A stretch of 64,000 nucleotides of DNA, from the NCBI GenBank assembly GCA_002428985.1, contig DIYL01000037.1, positions 62,001 through 126,000 of the forward strand. Reading direction: 5' to 3'. The stretch comes from Anaerolineales bacterium UBA6055. Its GTDB lineage: Bacteria > Chloroflexota > Anaerolineae > Aggregatilineales > Phototrophicaceae. Made by a program: the position numbers and the translations under genes. Of this stretch, positions 50,549 through 60,350 are shown piece after piece. The notes under the pieces are model-generated. The model made no database searches, was not told where the DNA came from, and saw only the letters and a program-made list of their open reading frames with translations. The first letter of the stretch is position 1, and each line of letters starts with the position of its first letter.

Positions 50549-53500
50549 TACTTTTCCTCTGTTTGGTGTTTTGGGAGAGTTATTGAAAAGGTGGTGCCTT
50601 CGCCTATAGTACTGTCAACCTCAATTGTGCCCTGATGGGCTTCGATAATTTCACGTGCGATACTTAATCCGAGGCCTGCACCTTTGCCGTCTTCGATTGC
50701 CCGGTAGAAAGGCTGGAATAAGTTGGCTAAGTGAGATTTCTCGATACCGACACCTGTGTCAGCTACTTGGAGTAGGATCTTTTGTTTATCATCTTCTTTA
50801 ATTTCTTGTGCGCTAACCGTTATCATGCCACCCTCAGGTGTATAATTGAGTGCATTATTCAGTAAGTTAGCAATCACCTGACGGAAACGGGATCGATCAA
50901 CATACATAATAATGTCATCGGGCTGCCACTCTGCGACGATGTTGATGTTTTTATATTGGGCTTCGGCTTGGTGTGTTTCGACAATCATATATAAATCGCT
51001 CTGTAGAACAATTCGCTCAATATCTAATTGAATAATACCCCGTTCAAAACGTGAGTGCTCAAAGAGATTTTCAACGAGTGACTGCATCCAATTGATAGCG
51101 GATTCGGCAATAGCAAGGTGTTCAGTGAACTTTTCGGGTGCATGTTTCATCAAGAATAAGCGCGTTTTGATATTCGTGATGGGGGTGCGGAGTTCATGCG
51201 CCGCATTCGCAATGAAACGTGCTTTTTGTTGTTCGAGTTGTTTTTGTAAGCTTATGTCGCGGACAACAGTGACAATGCCTTCAAGTTGATTATCTGCGCC
51301 TGTAACCTTTGTACGTGTTAAGCTAGCATCCATGAGTCTTTTGTCTGAACGCGTTAATATTGTTTCGGTTTGCCAGAATTGGTTTTCATCTAAATAAGCT
51401 TCAACGTCCGCCCACATTTGCTTGCGATCAAGACTGACTGCGTTGTTCACATAGGCAAATGCTTTACCCGATAACCACACCTCTGCTGTGTATCCTGTAA
51501 TCTCACTAAGAGCATTATTGATATAAACGGGTTTATGGTCTTTATCCGAATAGTATACACCGTCACGCATCGCATCTAGGATTGCACGAAGCTGGGACCG
51601 TTCTAACTCTAGTTCGCGTGTACGTTGCTCGACACGTGTTTCTAGATGTTGCGCATAGTTTTTAATTTCCTCAACTAGTTGAGCATTTTTAATTGCGATG
51701 GCAACCTGATGCGAGAATATCACAAGCCGTTCAACATGTTCTTGTGTGAACGTATTTGGCTTAATACTATCAAGGCTAATGAGTGCCAACACAGTGTCTT
51801 GGATATGTATAGGAATACCAATATGTGAGCGAATCCATGCAGTTTCCTCAAAATCAATCCACAAATCAGATGTTTTTGTATCTGTTATTAGGAGTGGTTG
51901 GTATTCGTCTAAAAGCTGCCTTTTATTTATACTTGTATCAAAACTAAATTCGACATCTTCGACAGTGTCACCGAATTTCTCAAAGCCGCGTGCTTTAACT
52001 ACCTTGCCCATCATAGAATCTTCGGTAAATAAAATAATACTTGATGTATCGTGTACACTGATAAACTTTTCGATAGCCTCTAAAATCGTGTCAAATAAAT
52101 TACCGGTGTTTAACTCACGATTCAGGCTAGTTGCCGCCTCTCGCAATGTTTCTGCAAATTGGCGTTGCTCACGTTCTGCGACTTCAGCGCGTTTGCGTTC
52201 AGAAATCTCTGCCTGTGCCTGTCGATAAAGATTTGCATTATTTAAAGCAATACTGGCTTGGTTCGCAAAGGTTAGGAGTGTCTCGGCGTACTCGGATGTA
52301 AATGTGTGTGGTCTAGAGCTATCTAAAATGATGATACCAATGACTTCATTATTTTGAATGATAGGTAGTTTGATACTGCTTCTAATCCAACTTGCTGGCT
52401 CCCAAAACTTCCAGTTTTCATCGGTTAATGTATCATAGATGATATATGGTGCTTTGGTCTGATAGACAATCTTTATATCTGTAAATGTATCAAATTGTAA
52501 ATCAGGAATCGTGTAGTCATATCCACGTTGGCGAACTGTATTAAACATACCATCATTAAAGAGCATAATATTAGAGGCATCATGATCAATAATATTGTCA
52601 ATGCCATCTAATAAGCGATCAAGTACATCTTCTATTTGCAGTGTACTATTCATCGCTGTGATGGTGTCTTTTAGTGTTTCTGCAAATTGACGTTGCTTAC
52701 GTTCTGCGGTTTCAGCTTGTTGTCGGATTTTGATTTCTTTTTCTAACTCTTGATTTGTCTGTTGAAGTTCAGCTGTGCGTTCAACTACACGTTTCTCCAT
52801 AACAGCGTTAGCATTACTTAATGCGATTTCAGCTGATTTCCGAGTTGTGATGTCCAAACTTACACCTATAAGATGCCAACGGTTTTCCGTTATTTGTTGA
52901 ATTTGAACATCTTCGCTCAACCAATGTGTTGATTGATCATCTGTAATGCACTGGTAGTCCACTTTATAATTTTTTTGATTGTATCGAAGGTGCGTTGTCG
53001 CCACTGTTTCTCGTAGAGCTTGATCTTGCTCTGGGATACTATTTAGCCATGCTTGTGTATAGGTTTCGTTATTTGTATCAAATGGTAGGAATTGATGTGC
53101 CGTCTCTTCGTTTTCGACGGTTATTGTCCAATCATAGTTCGTACCATTGAATTCCACATTGGCATACCACAACAGGCAATGTGCATTAGATAACAACTGT
53201 CGTAACTGTCGTTCTGCCATCTTGATTTTGGTAATGTCTTGGTTCACACCAACGATTCCAACAATATTGTCGTTATCATCATGAAATGGTAGCTTTGTAC
53301 GAATTATCCAGCGTTCATCGCCTTCTGTGTTAATAATGTAATCCTCTGATATGAAAACAGCGCCGTTTTCGAGCACATCCTGTTCTTCCTTATGCTGTTT
53401 TTCAGCAAGATCCTTGTTTCTGACAATGTCTAAATCGGTTTTGCCGATAATAGGCTGCTCTGATTCATTAATGTGAGGGAAACGATTTGCTAATACATAC

Positions 53501-55275
53501 TCACTTTTCTGATTCTTCACATAGACTGTATCGGGTAAACTATTGATGATCGTTCGCAATAGATTACGTTCTTCTGATAGAGACTCTTCTGCATCTAGCC
53601 GTTTTGTAATCTCAGTAAGCAGTTCTTGGTTTGCATCCGTTAGTTCTTGTGTGCGTTCTTTTACAATTTCTTCGAGGTCGGCTGTGTAACGCAAATTAGC
53701 TTCATATAGCTGTGCATTCTGGATGGCAATTGTGGCTTGATCTGTAAATGCCTGTAAGCGTTGGCGATGTTTATTCGTAAACTTTTGTGGCTGACTACTG
53801 TCGAGGTTAATATAACCAATAACCTCGTCATTATGTTTTATGGGTGCACCAACATAAGATTTTGACCAAGGTGTATCGCCGTATTGAACCCATCGCGGGT
53901 CATTTTCTACATTGGCTATGATCATGGCTTGCTGTGTTTGGCGCATTTGTCTTAGTGTAAAGGTGGACGGGATATGGATTGTTTTAGGCTGACTATCAGC
54001 GTGATAACGACCATGTTGACGTACAACATAAGCCGTATCATCTTCAATGAACATGATGTTACTACTTTCACTGTCCACAACTTTTGTCACTGTTGTTAAC
54101 ATCACGTCAAGGACTTCATCCAGAGTGTGAACACCTGCGAGTTGAGACACAATGTCGCGTAAGGCTTCTGCAAAATACCGCTCATCGGCTTTTGCTTCCA
54201 TTGCTGCTTTACGCTGTTTAATATTGCGGCTGAAATTGAGTAGAACTTTACGATGACGGTCTGTTGTGAGCCGGCTACTTGTTTCGACAGGAAGAAGTGT
54301 ATTGTCTTTTTTGCGGTAGGTCTGTTCAACGACGATATAGCCACTTGTAGTCAGGGTGCGAGTAACCACTTGTGATTGCGTATCTTTTTCTGTGACTTCA
54401 ATATCATTGATGTTCAGGCTTAGTAATTCTTCGTTTGTATACCCTAATTGTTTTTGTGCTTGCTTATTTGCAGATAAGATTCTGCCTGTTTTCAATTCAA
54501 CTATCAAAATAATATCATTTGCATGGTCGAATAACTGACGATAACGTTGCTCTGTTTCGATTATTGCCAGTTCGTTTAGTTTATTGCGTGTGACATCCCG
54601 TGCAACCCAGATTACCGCGTCGCGTCCAGGAATTGGATTAATGTGAGCACTAAAAAAACCACGACGATTCTCTAAATATAACTCGTAGTCAATTATCTGG
54701 CGTGATTGTGTATCAAGGGCTTGTTGAATTGCCTTTAAAAATTTATCTGCTGTTTTCTCTGGAAAATGGTCGTGTAGTTGTTTGCCGCGCATCGTTTCTG
54801 GCGGTTGGATGTAGTTCTCTGTTTGATTGATTGGAATGTGAATATATTTCCCGTCACGGTCAAACACAAAAATAGGTTCAGACATATTCGAGAGAATTGT
54901 TTGGTAAATTTCTTCTGGATCATCTTTAAGGTTGTTTGTGATTACAGGTTTTGATTGAACAACTTGTTTGATTCGATGTTCTACAAGGGCTATATTCAGC
55001 GGTTTTGGAATGTAATCTACATAGCCTTGTTCGAGCATTTCTGCGATATTTGCCTGATTCATATCGGCCAATAAAATGTGTGGAGTTTGTGTGTTGATAA
55101 TCCGATTTTGAGCTTTTTCATCTTCAACAAGGACAATGTCCAACTCGAATAGGTCATCATCTGCCGAATTATCAGCTAGGTGGTGTACTGTGAGTGGTAG
55201 GGCTTGTAGCGTTGTAATTAATTCAGGATTCTGGCAAATTACACCAAGACTGATATGAGATAATATAGATGACAT
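50548..55275 (-). CDS. Very large multi-PAS/GAF sensor histidine kinase
   Basis: 1575 residues from ATG 55275 (AGGT upstream). Approximate order: degenerate receiver (10-115, ending YIPKPL), PAS (130-240), PAS (250-360), GAF (375-530), coiled coil, PAS (590-700), PAS-like (710-830), coiled coil, GAF (880-1030), GAF (1050-1215), PAS (1240-1360), HisKA with phospho-His in NAAHELRTPITN, HATPase with NLLNNALNYTPEGG, VADTGVGIE and GAGLGLSI. No membrane helix, so it is a cytoplasmic sensor. The second and third GAFs are alike (WIRSSIKLPI, WIRSHIGIPI), suggesting internal duplication. No cognate regulator is adjacent. Confidence 0.93.
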   Translation of the reverse strand: MSSILSHISLGVICQNPELITTLQALPLTVHHLADNSADDDLFELDIVLVEDEKAQNRIINTQTPHILLADMNQANIAEMLEQGYVDYIPKPLNIALVEHRIKQVVQSKPVITNNLKDDPEEIYQTILSNMSEPIFVFDRDGKYIHIPINQTENYIQPPETMRGKQLHDHFPEKTADKFLKAIQQALDTQSRQIIDYELYLENRRGFFSAHINPIPGRDAVIWVARDVTRNKLNELAIIETEQRYRQLFDHANDIILIVELKTGRILSANKQAQKQLGYTNEELLSLNINDIEVTEKDTQSQVVTRTLTTSGYIVVEQTYRKKDNTLLPVETSSRLTTDRHRKVLLNFSRNIKQRKAAMEAKADERYFAEALRDIVSQLAGVHTLDEVLDVMLTTVTKVVDSESSNIMFIEDDTAYVVRQHGRYHADSQPKTIHIPSTFTLRQMRQTQQAMIIANVENDPRWVQYGDTPWSKSYVGAPIKHNDEVIGYINLDSSQPQKFTNKHRQRLQAFTDQATIAIQNAQLYEANLRYTADLEEIVKERTQELTDANQELLTEITKRLDAEESLSEERNLLRTIINSLPDTVYVKNQKSEYVLANRFPHINESEQPIIGKTDLDIVRNKDLAEKQHKEEQDVLENGAVFISEDYIINTEGDERWIIRTKLPFHDDNDNIVGIVGVNQDITKIKMAERQLRQLLSNAHCLLWYANVEFNGTNYDWTITVENEETAHQFLPFDTNNETYTQAWLNSIPEQDQALRETVATTHLRYNQKNYKVDYQCITDDQSTHWLSEDVQIQQITENRWHLIGVSLDITTRKSAEIALSNANAVMEKRVVERTAELQQTNQELEKEIKIRQQAETAERKQRQFAETLKDTITAMNSTLQIEDVLDRLLDGIDNIIDHDASNIMLFNDGMFNTVRQRGYDYTIPDLQFDTFTDIKIVYQTKAPYIIYDTLTDENWKFWEPASWIRSSIKLPIIQNNEVIGIIILDSSRPHTFTSEYAETLLTFANQASIALNNANLYRQAQAEISERKRAEVAEREQRQFAETLREAATSLNRELNTGNLFDTILEAIEKFISVHDTSSIILFTEDSMMGKVVKARGFEKFGDTVEDVEFSFDTSINKRQLLDEYQPLLITDTKTSDLWIDFEETAWIRSHIGIPIHIQDTVLALISLDSIKPNTFTQEHVERLVIFSHQVAIAIKNAQLVEEIKNYAQHLETRVEQRTRELELERSQLRAILDAMRDGVYYSDKDHKPVYINNALSEITGYTAEVWLSGKAFAYVNNAVSLDRKQMWADVEAYLDENQFWQTETILTRSDKRLMDASLTRTKVTGADNQLEGIVTVVRDISLQKQLEQQKARFIANAAHELRTPITNIKTRLFLMKHAPEKFTEHLAIAESAINWMQSLVENLFEHSRFERGIIQLDIERIVLQSDLYMIVETHQAEAQYKNINIVAEWQPDDIIMYVDRSRFRQVIANLLNNALNYTPEGGMITVSAQEIKEDDKQKILLQVADTGVGIEKSHLANLFQPFYRAIEDGKGAGLGLSIAREIIEAHQGTIEVDSTIGEGTTFSITLPKHQTEEK

Positions 55276-55329
55276 GTGCGACCTAAATTTGAGCAACTGT
55301 AACTTTGTTCTATATCCTCATTATGATGC

Positions 55330-55363
55330 AAAAAAAAAGCCCTCGCAATAGATCACAGAGGGC
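55330..55363 (-). terminator. Intrinsic terminator after aminotransferase gene
   Basis: GCCCTC (55339-55344) and GAGGGC (55358-55363) form a stem; on the minus strand it is followed by nine Ts (complement of 55330-55338). It lies between the aminotransferase stop and the start of the large histidine kinase. Confidence 0.88.
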
Positions 55364-55393
55364 AAATTAGTCCTAATTTCTTAATTGTTTGTG

Positions 55394-56590
55394 TTATGCA
55401 GTGGCAAGTTGTTCATCTTCTGGTATGTAAAACCCGTTATTGATCATAAATCTTTCAAGTCTTACCAATGCCTCACGGATATTATCCTCGCTGGTAGCAT
55501 AACTTGCACGGATAAACCCACGACCACTTTCACCAAATGCACTACCAGGAATCAAGGCAAGGCGCTCTTCTTGGAGTAAACGTTCACAGAAGGTTTCATC
55601 ATCCATACCTGTAATCTCGACACTTGGGAAAGCATAGAATGCCCCGCGTGGTTCAAAGCATGTCAAGCCTAGCCGATTAAACCCATCAACGATTAATTGG
55701 CGACGACGATCATAATTTTGGCGCATATACTCTACATCATCTTCGCCGTGCTCGATTGCTTCGAGTGCAGCAACTTGACCAACTGTCGGCGCAGACATAA
55801 TCAGATATTGGTGGATTTTTTTCATTGCTTCGATAAGAGGAGCTGGTGCTGTAGCATAGCCGATACGCCAACCTGTCATCGCATATGATTTACTCATTCC
55901 GCTCAGGACAATTGTGCGTTCACGCATATTGGGCAAGGTCGCGAAATTAATGTGTTCAATGCCGTAGACAAGGCGCTCATAAATCTCATCTGATATAACA
56001 ACTAGATCATGCTTTTCAGCTACATCTGCGACTTGTTGCATGTGTTCAATTGTGAGGACTGCGCCTGTTGGGTTATTCGGGTAGCTCATTAAAATTGCTT
56101 TGGTTCGGTCCGTAATGTGCGTTTCTAGTTCTGACCCTGTGACTTGGAAATCATTATCTGGGGAAGTCTGTACCATGACCGGTACGCCGCCTGCCATTTC
56201 AATTGCTGCTGCGTTAGCAACAAAACAAGGTTCGACAACCAAAACTTCATCACCGGGATCCAAGATTGCCTTCATTGCAAGAAAAAGAGCTTCACTAACA
56301 CCAACAGTTACTAAAACTTCGTCGTCAGGGGAGTAAGTCAAATTGTAGCGGTTATAAATTTGAGTCGCAATCGCCGCTCGCAATTCGTAAATCCCAGCAT
56401 TTGATGTGTAACCTGTGTTACCAGTTTCAAGACTTTGAATACCAGCATCAACAATATGTTTTGGTGTTACAAAATTAGGTTCACCAATGCCGAGTGTAAC
56501 AACATCTTCCATTGTCGCGGCAATGTCAAAGTAACGACGGATACCGGATGGGCGAAGGCGTTGTACACTTTTGGAAAGGAAGCGACTCAT
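55394..56590 (-). CDS. PLP-dependent class I/II aminotransferase (aspartate aminotransferase-like)
   Basis: 398 residues. The fold-type I pattern is complete: TLGIGEPNF, YTSNAGIYELRAAIA, SYPNNPTGAVL, VISDEIYERLVYG, the PLP lysine in LSGMSKSYAMTGWRIGY, and a C-terminal Arg in RGFIRASYA. Such enzymes move amino groups between aspartate, aromatic or alanine-type amino acids and 2-oxo acids. AGGAG before the ATG is strong. Monocistronic between its own terminator and an upstream divergent region. Confidence 0.93.
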   Translation of the reverse strand: MSRFLSKSVQRLRPSGIRRYFDIAATMEDVVTLGIGEPNFVTPKHIVDAGIQSLETGNTGYTSNAGIYELRAAIATQIYNRYNLTYSPDDEVLVTVGVSEALFLAMKAILDPGDEVLVVEPCFVANAAAIEMAGGVPVMVQTSPDNDFQVTGSELETHITDRTKAILMSYPNNPTGAVLTIEHMQQVADVAEKHDLVVISDEIYERLVYGIEHINFATLPNMRERTIVLSGMSKSYAMTGWRIGYATAPAPLIEAMKKIHQYLIMSAPTVGQVAALEAIEHGEDDVEYMRQNYDRRRQLIVDGFNRLGLTCFEPRGAFYAFPSVEITGMDDETFCERLLQEERLALIPGSAFGESGRGFIRASYATSEDNIREALVRLERFMINNGFYIPEDEQLATA

Positions 56591-56857
56591 GTGTGTTTCT
56601 CCTACGATAAAAACAAGCTACTTATTTGTATCATACATAGTGCATGAAGCAATCACACATGAACTGCCAATTACAGAATCGTTTTTAGTACAGAGTGTAT
56701 GATGATTTTGCTGATAATGTGATAAATTTATGAGATGCTCATTCAAATTGTCTGATTTTTATGAATGTACAATCATCCTACTCATTTCAATAATTTTGTA
56801 ACAACTTGTACAATACAATTAGATGACTTATTCATTAGACAATTAGGAGTCGAGGCG

Positions 56858-57640
56858 ATGCCTTTACCAAAATTAGATAACTGGGAGTCCACCCAATCTG
56901 CTTTACATGAGGTCGCGTTGGTTGTGGGTGCGCTACGGGTGGCAAGTTCTGATCCTTTGACAAATGATATGCACTACAGTCTGAATGTTATCAGAGGTGG
57001 CGTTTCTACAAATGAACTCAAGGTTGGTGGTGAGCTGATTTTTGACTTTGCTACATTTACGTTGACGTATATGCGTGATGAACATGCATCCTTTACGATT
57101 CATGCTACAGGTTATAATCAGCAATCATTGATGCAAGCTGTGCTAGATGAATTTAAACGGCTTGGGATTGAACTTGAACCTTCTATGAAACTTATTACGA
57201 GTGATAAGCCCTTTGAAGTTGATATGACCATTGCGGGAGATTATGCGAATCTTGTGGATGCTGTGTATACGATGTTGGCGCGCTTTAAAGCAAAATTGAG
57301 AGGTTTTATGAGTCCGCTTGTCATTTGGCCCCATCACTTTGACATCGCATTTATATGGTTTGCCACGAATAGTATCAATGAGCATAAAGACCCACACATG
57401 GCATTTGGGTTTGCACCATTTAGTGATGGAATTGATCGTCCATATTTCTATGCATATGGCTGGTCCCAAACAACGGGTTATGTAGAAGTGGATGTGAAAT
57501 CACCTGCAAAGGCAGTCACTGAAGGGTATACTGGTTTATGTGCCGATTATGATGTATTGAATACGGACGACAATATGACACAAGTAGTCGAACAAATCTT
57601 GTTAACTCATTATAAAAATGTGGCAAAGGTTTTACAGTAG
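56858..57640 (+). CDS. DUF5996-like protein
   Basis: 260 residues from ATG 56858 (GGAG nine bases upstream; the open frame from 56765 lacks such a site). The start LDNWESTQSALHEVALVVGALRVASS, the DMHYSLNVIRGGVSTNEL strand block and LRGFMSPLVIWPHHFDIAFIWFA resemble the DUF5996 family, where SPVHFFWGSFDLAVTRFSGR is usual. The family has no known function. Two membrane protein genes follow at 9 and 15 bases on the same strand, so these three may be an operon. Confidence 0.65.
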   Translation: MPLPKLDNWESTQSALHEVALVVGALRVASSDPLTNDMHYSLNVIRGGVSTNELKVGGELIFDFATFTLTYMRDEHASFTIHATGYNQQSLMQAVLDEFKRLGIELEPSMKLITSDKPFEVDMTIAGDYANLVDAVYTMLARFKAKLRGFMSPLVIWPHHFDIAFIWFATNSINEHKDPHMAFGFAPFSDGIDRPYFYAYGWSQTTGYVEVDVKSPAKAVTEGYTGLCADYDVLNTDDNMTQVVEQILLTHYKNVAKVLQ

Positions 57641-57649
57641 GTCTGTTAA

Positions 57650-58138
57650 ATGGATGATTTTCTACGCAATTTTTTACTGGCAATCTGTGGGGTTGGCGCG
57701 CTAGTTTTGCTAGTGGTGACCTATTTGTGGTATTTTGTGTTTGGGAGATCATTACGTGCTGTGCTCATGGCTGGGTTGAGTATTCTGATGAATCGAGATT
57801 CGACAATTGATATTAACGCTGATGTTGAGTTGACCAAACGCCCCGAAGATGTCAAAAATGAAATGACGCAGGAAGTTGAAGCTTTAAATTTTCATGGCGA
57901 AGTTGCAGAGCAAGGAAAGTTTGTGCCCAATGCACAGCTCGATGAGGGATTTGGTGCACAAGCTGTCGATATAGGATCTGATAAACATGAACTAGTGAGT
58001 TCTTCATTTGCATCAAGTCGATTTCGACGTGTTGCGAGAAGGGTTATGCGTCCTTTTTTGCGTGATCGCATATCAGCGCAAGACGATGTAAATGCAAAAA
58101 ATGTGCCATTTAGTCAAGATATAAACGATAGTCAGTAG
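57650..58138 (+). CDS. Single-pass membrane protein, unknown
   Basis: 162 residues with one N-terminal membrane helix (about 8-30, LLAICGVGALVLLVVTYLWYF in part) and a mostly polar, probably disordered cytoplasmic tail with a basic patch (RFRRVARRVMRPFLRDR). No recognised domain. It sits between the DUF5996-like gene and a similar small membrane protein, spaced 9 and 15 bases. No clear ribosome binding site, so translation may depend on the upstream gene. Confidence 0.5.
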   Translation: MDDFLRNFLLAICGVGALVLLVVTYLWYFVFGRSLRAVLMAGLSILMNRDSTIDINADVELTKRPEDVKNEMTQEVEALNFHGEVAEQGKFVPNAQLDEGFGAQAVDIGSDKHELVSSSFASSRFRRVARRVMRPFLRDRISAQDDVNAKNVPFSQDINDSQ

Positions 58139-58153
58139 AAAGTTGAGACGAAT

Positions 58154-58624
58154 ATGGAACAACTCGGTACAATCATCAGAGCAGTTTGTATGGGCGTTTG
58201 CGCCTGTGGTATAGGCATTGGAGTACTTGGTGCTATTGTTCTTGGCATTGCTGGTGGCGGATTAATTTCGACGATCAAAGAAATGCTTGGCATCGGTGAA
58301 CGTGATGAAGACGAACTGATAGACGACACATTGAATTCAATTCATCAAAAACGGAGCTCACTGCAAAATCGGCGGTCAAATATCGGTGGCAATGATGGTA
58401 TTCCTGATTTTGATGCTGCTGTTGCGAAGTATGCCGGAAATAATAACCCGTCGGATAGCGGGGATAATTTCTCTTCTCAGAGCCTTGATGAACCCAATCG
58501 TCCTTCTAGCCTTGGCGGTTTGAGTAATCAGTCTGGTGGCTTGGGCAGTGGTAGCTTACGCCGACGTAATAAGCGAAACGATGATTATGAAATTTACGAT
58601 GATGGTGATTTCTTCGGAGAATAA
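58154..58624 (+). CDS. Single-pass membrane protein with low-complexity tail
   Basis: 156 residues: a hydrophobic segment at about 10-42 rich in Gly and Cys (MGVCACGIGIGVLGAIVLGI in part), then an acidic helix and a Ser/Asn/Gly-rich disordered tail ending in an acidic DDGDFFGE. No recognised family. Same arrangement (helix then disordered tail) as the preceding gene, and likely co-transcribed with it. Confidence 0.5.
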   Translation: MEQLGTIIRAVCMGVCACGIGIGVLGAIVLGIAGGGLISTIKEMLGIGERDEDELIDDTLNSIHQKRSSLQNRRSNIGGNDGIPDFDAAVAKYAGNNNPSDSGDNFSSQSLDEPNRPSSLGGLSNQSGGLGSGSLRRRNKRNDDYEIYDDGDFFGE

Positions 58625-58830
58625 AGTAAAGTTTAGCATGATGAGTTCGTCTAAATAGTAGCCGAATTTGAGACTTTTTGATATGTTTGACGTAGTACAC
58701 TATGTATTGTAATGTGAATTATGGGTAGCGTGTAAATGAAACATAAAACTCCCATAAAATTGACGTTCGCAAGTGTAAATTTGTGTTATGGTATTATATA
58801 AGTCGTTTCGTTGTGAGCGTATGTATGTGA

Positions 58831-58866
58831 AAGGAGAATGTAGATATTCCAACTAGGGAATCTACA
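58831..58866 (+). promoter_or_regulatory. Shine-Dalgarno-like AAGGAG followed by start-stop and hairpin
   Basis: AAGGAG (58831-58836) is followed by an ATG that is immediately followed by TAG, and then TGTAGAT (58839-58845) can pair with ATCTACA (58860-58866), extended by TTCC/GGGAA. The real gene begins at 58877 with its own GAGG. A consensus ribosome site with no reading frame, next to a hairpin, could regulate translation of 58877-59179. Confidence 0.3.
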
Positions 58867-58876
58867 GAGGCAACGT

Positions 58877-59179
58877 ATGAGCGAAGAGAAAAATACACCA
58901 AACAACAATCCTGGTGATGAAAATCGGAATGATCCACCACCAGTGAATTTACCACCCTCATCCTCAAACCCTTCAAACAATCCACCACAAGAAGATATGG
59001 GGGATCGTTTAGAACGTTTGGGTGGTGAGCCTGCTCCCGCGATCACACCAGAGGAATTCGAACGCTTGCAAAAAGCTGGACAAGTCCATATTGATTCGCG
59101 CGGACGCGTGCGTACTGCACGTCGTAGTGGCGCAGACCAAGGGGTATCGCTCCGTAAACGTAGAGCATGGTATGGATAG
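58877..59179 (+). CDS. Small Pro/Asn-rich acidic protein, unknown
   Basis: 100 residues with GAGG seven bases before the ATG. The first 50 residues are Pro/Asn/Ser-rich and probably disordered (PPPVNLPPSSSNPSNNPPQE); the second half holds a short helix EEFERLQKAGQVHIDSRGRVR and a basic end. No known family. Its stop lies eight bases inside the next gene start, so it is coupled to the PCMT-like methyltransferase and may modify or present its substrate; that is inference. Confidence 0.55.
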   Translation: MSEEKNTPNNNPGDENRNDPPPVNLPPSSSNPSNNPPQEDMGDRLERLGGEPAPAITPEEFERLQKAGQVHIDSRGRVRTARRSGADQGVSLRKRRAWYG

Positions 59180-60350
59180 CTCGCAGATTGAGCAACTCCA
59201 CGCCCAACTAGTGGCGCAACTCCGACAAAAAAATCTACTCGATAATGATAGCGTGGATACGGCATTCTCGTCCGTTCCACGCCATTTGTTTCTCCCAGAT
59301 ATTCCGATTGAGCTTGTGTATGAAGACAATGCCATTCGTCTCAAACAAGACACAGCCGGCAATACATTAAGTTCATCGAGCCAGCCGAGCATGATGGCTA
59401 TAATGCTTCGGCAAGCGGAGTTATCAGCCGGTATGAATGTGCTGGAGATAGGCACAGCATCTGGGTATAACGCGGCGATTATGAAGCATATCGTTGGTCA
59501 AACAGGGTACGTGACATCGCTTGAAATTGATAATGACCTTTCTTCACAGGCTGAAGATCATCTGACTAAAGCCGGTTATGCAGATGTGTTGGTCGTGAAT
59601 ATAGATGCTGTGAATGGTTATGCACCGCGCGCACAGTATGACCGGATTATGTCGACCGTTGGTGTATGGGATGTGCCCCAAAAATGGATAAACCAGCTTA
59701 AACCAGAGGGTCGTTTAATTGTGCCGATTTGGCTAGATGGTGTGCAAGTCAGCGCAACGTTTATTCAACAATCCGATGGCACATATCTTAGTACAGATAA
59801 TAGCCCATGCGCATTTGTCTATTTACAAGGTATTGGTGCTGGTCCGTTGCTACGGAAACAAGTAGGTAGCACATCAATGGTGATATTGGCGGATAGTGTC
59901 GAACAAATTGACACTGTGTCGCTACATTTGTTGCTATCCGATGATCTTGAAATTCATTCATTGGGTAAACATTTAAACCCTTCCCAATTCTGGTTCGGCT
60001 TTCAGATTTATCTTATGCTTAATGAACCGGATAAATTCGTGTTCGCTGTCTATGGTATACCTCAAGGGCAGAAGGCCTACGGGATGGAAGGCAATGGTAT
60101 CGTGTTATTTGCGCCAGCCAGCGCTGTCTTTGCAGGATATGATGATGGCGGGAAAGTATTTAGCTTTGGTGGTGCAGATGCTTATCTTGAAATGCAATCT
60201 TGGTTTAAGTCTTGGTTGGAAGTCCATTATCCTTTGACAGACAAGTTAAACTTACGTTTGATTCCTAAATCATTCGGCGAACCACAAATTGATACGGGCA
60301 AACTCTTTATTCGTAAGGATCATTATTTACACGTATGGCTCAGCTTATAA
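59172..60350 (+). CDS. PCMT-like (L-isoaspartate O-methyltransferase family) protein with long C-terminal domain
   Basis: 392 residues from ATG 59172. Residues about 1-200 follow the PCMT pattern: FSSVPRHLFLP, SSSSQPSMMAIMLRQAEL (the Q-P segment), SAM loop VLEIGTASGYNAAI, and LKPEGRLIVPIW. PCMT methylates damaged L-isoaspartyl residues for repair. The family is usually near 210 residues, so about 190 extra C-terminal residues form an additional domain I cannot name. An open frame back to 59022 is ignored because the PCMT fold starts here. Overlaps the NUDIX gene by 16 bases. Confidence 0.82.
   Translation: MDSSQIEQLHAQLVAQLRQKNLLDNDSVDTAFSSVPRHLFLPDIPIELVYEDNAIRLKQDTAGNTLSSSSQPSMMAIMLRQAELSAGMNVLEIGTASGYNAAIMKHIVGQTGYVTSLEIDNDLSSQAEDHLTKAGYADVLVVNIDAVNGYAPRAQYDRIMSTVGVWDVPQKWINQLKPEGRLIVPIWLDGVQVSATFIQQSDGTYLSTDNSPCAFVYLQGIGAGPLLRKQVGSTSMVILADSVEQIDTVSLHLLLSDDLEIHSLGKHLNPSQFWFGFQIYLMLNEPDKFVFAVYGIPQGQKAYGMEGNGIVLFAPASAVFAGYDDGGKVFSFGGADAYLEMQSWFKSWLEVHYPLTDKLNLRLIPKSFGEPQIDTGKLFIRKDHYLHVWLSL

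Noticed and set aside
59022..59171. N-terminal extension of the PCMT-like protein
   Set aside because: It is an out-of-frame shadow of the small Pro/Asn-rich gene; the PCMT fold begins at 59172.
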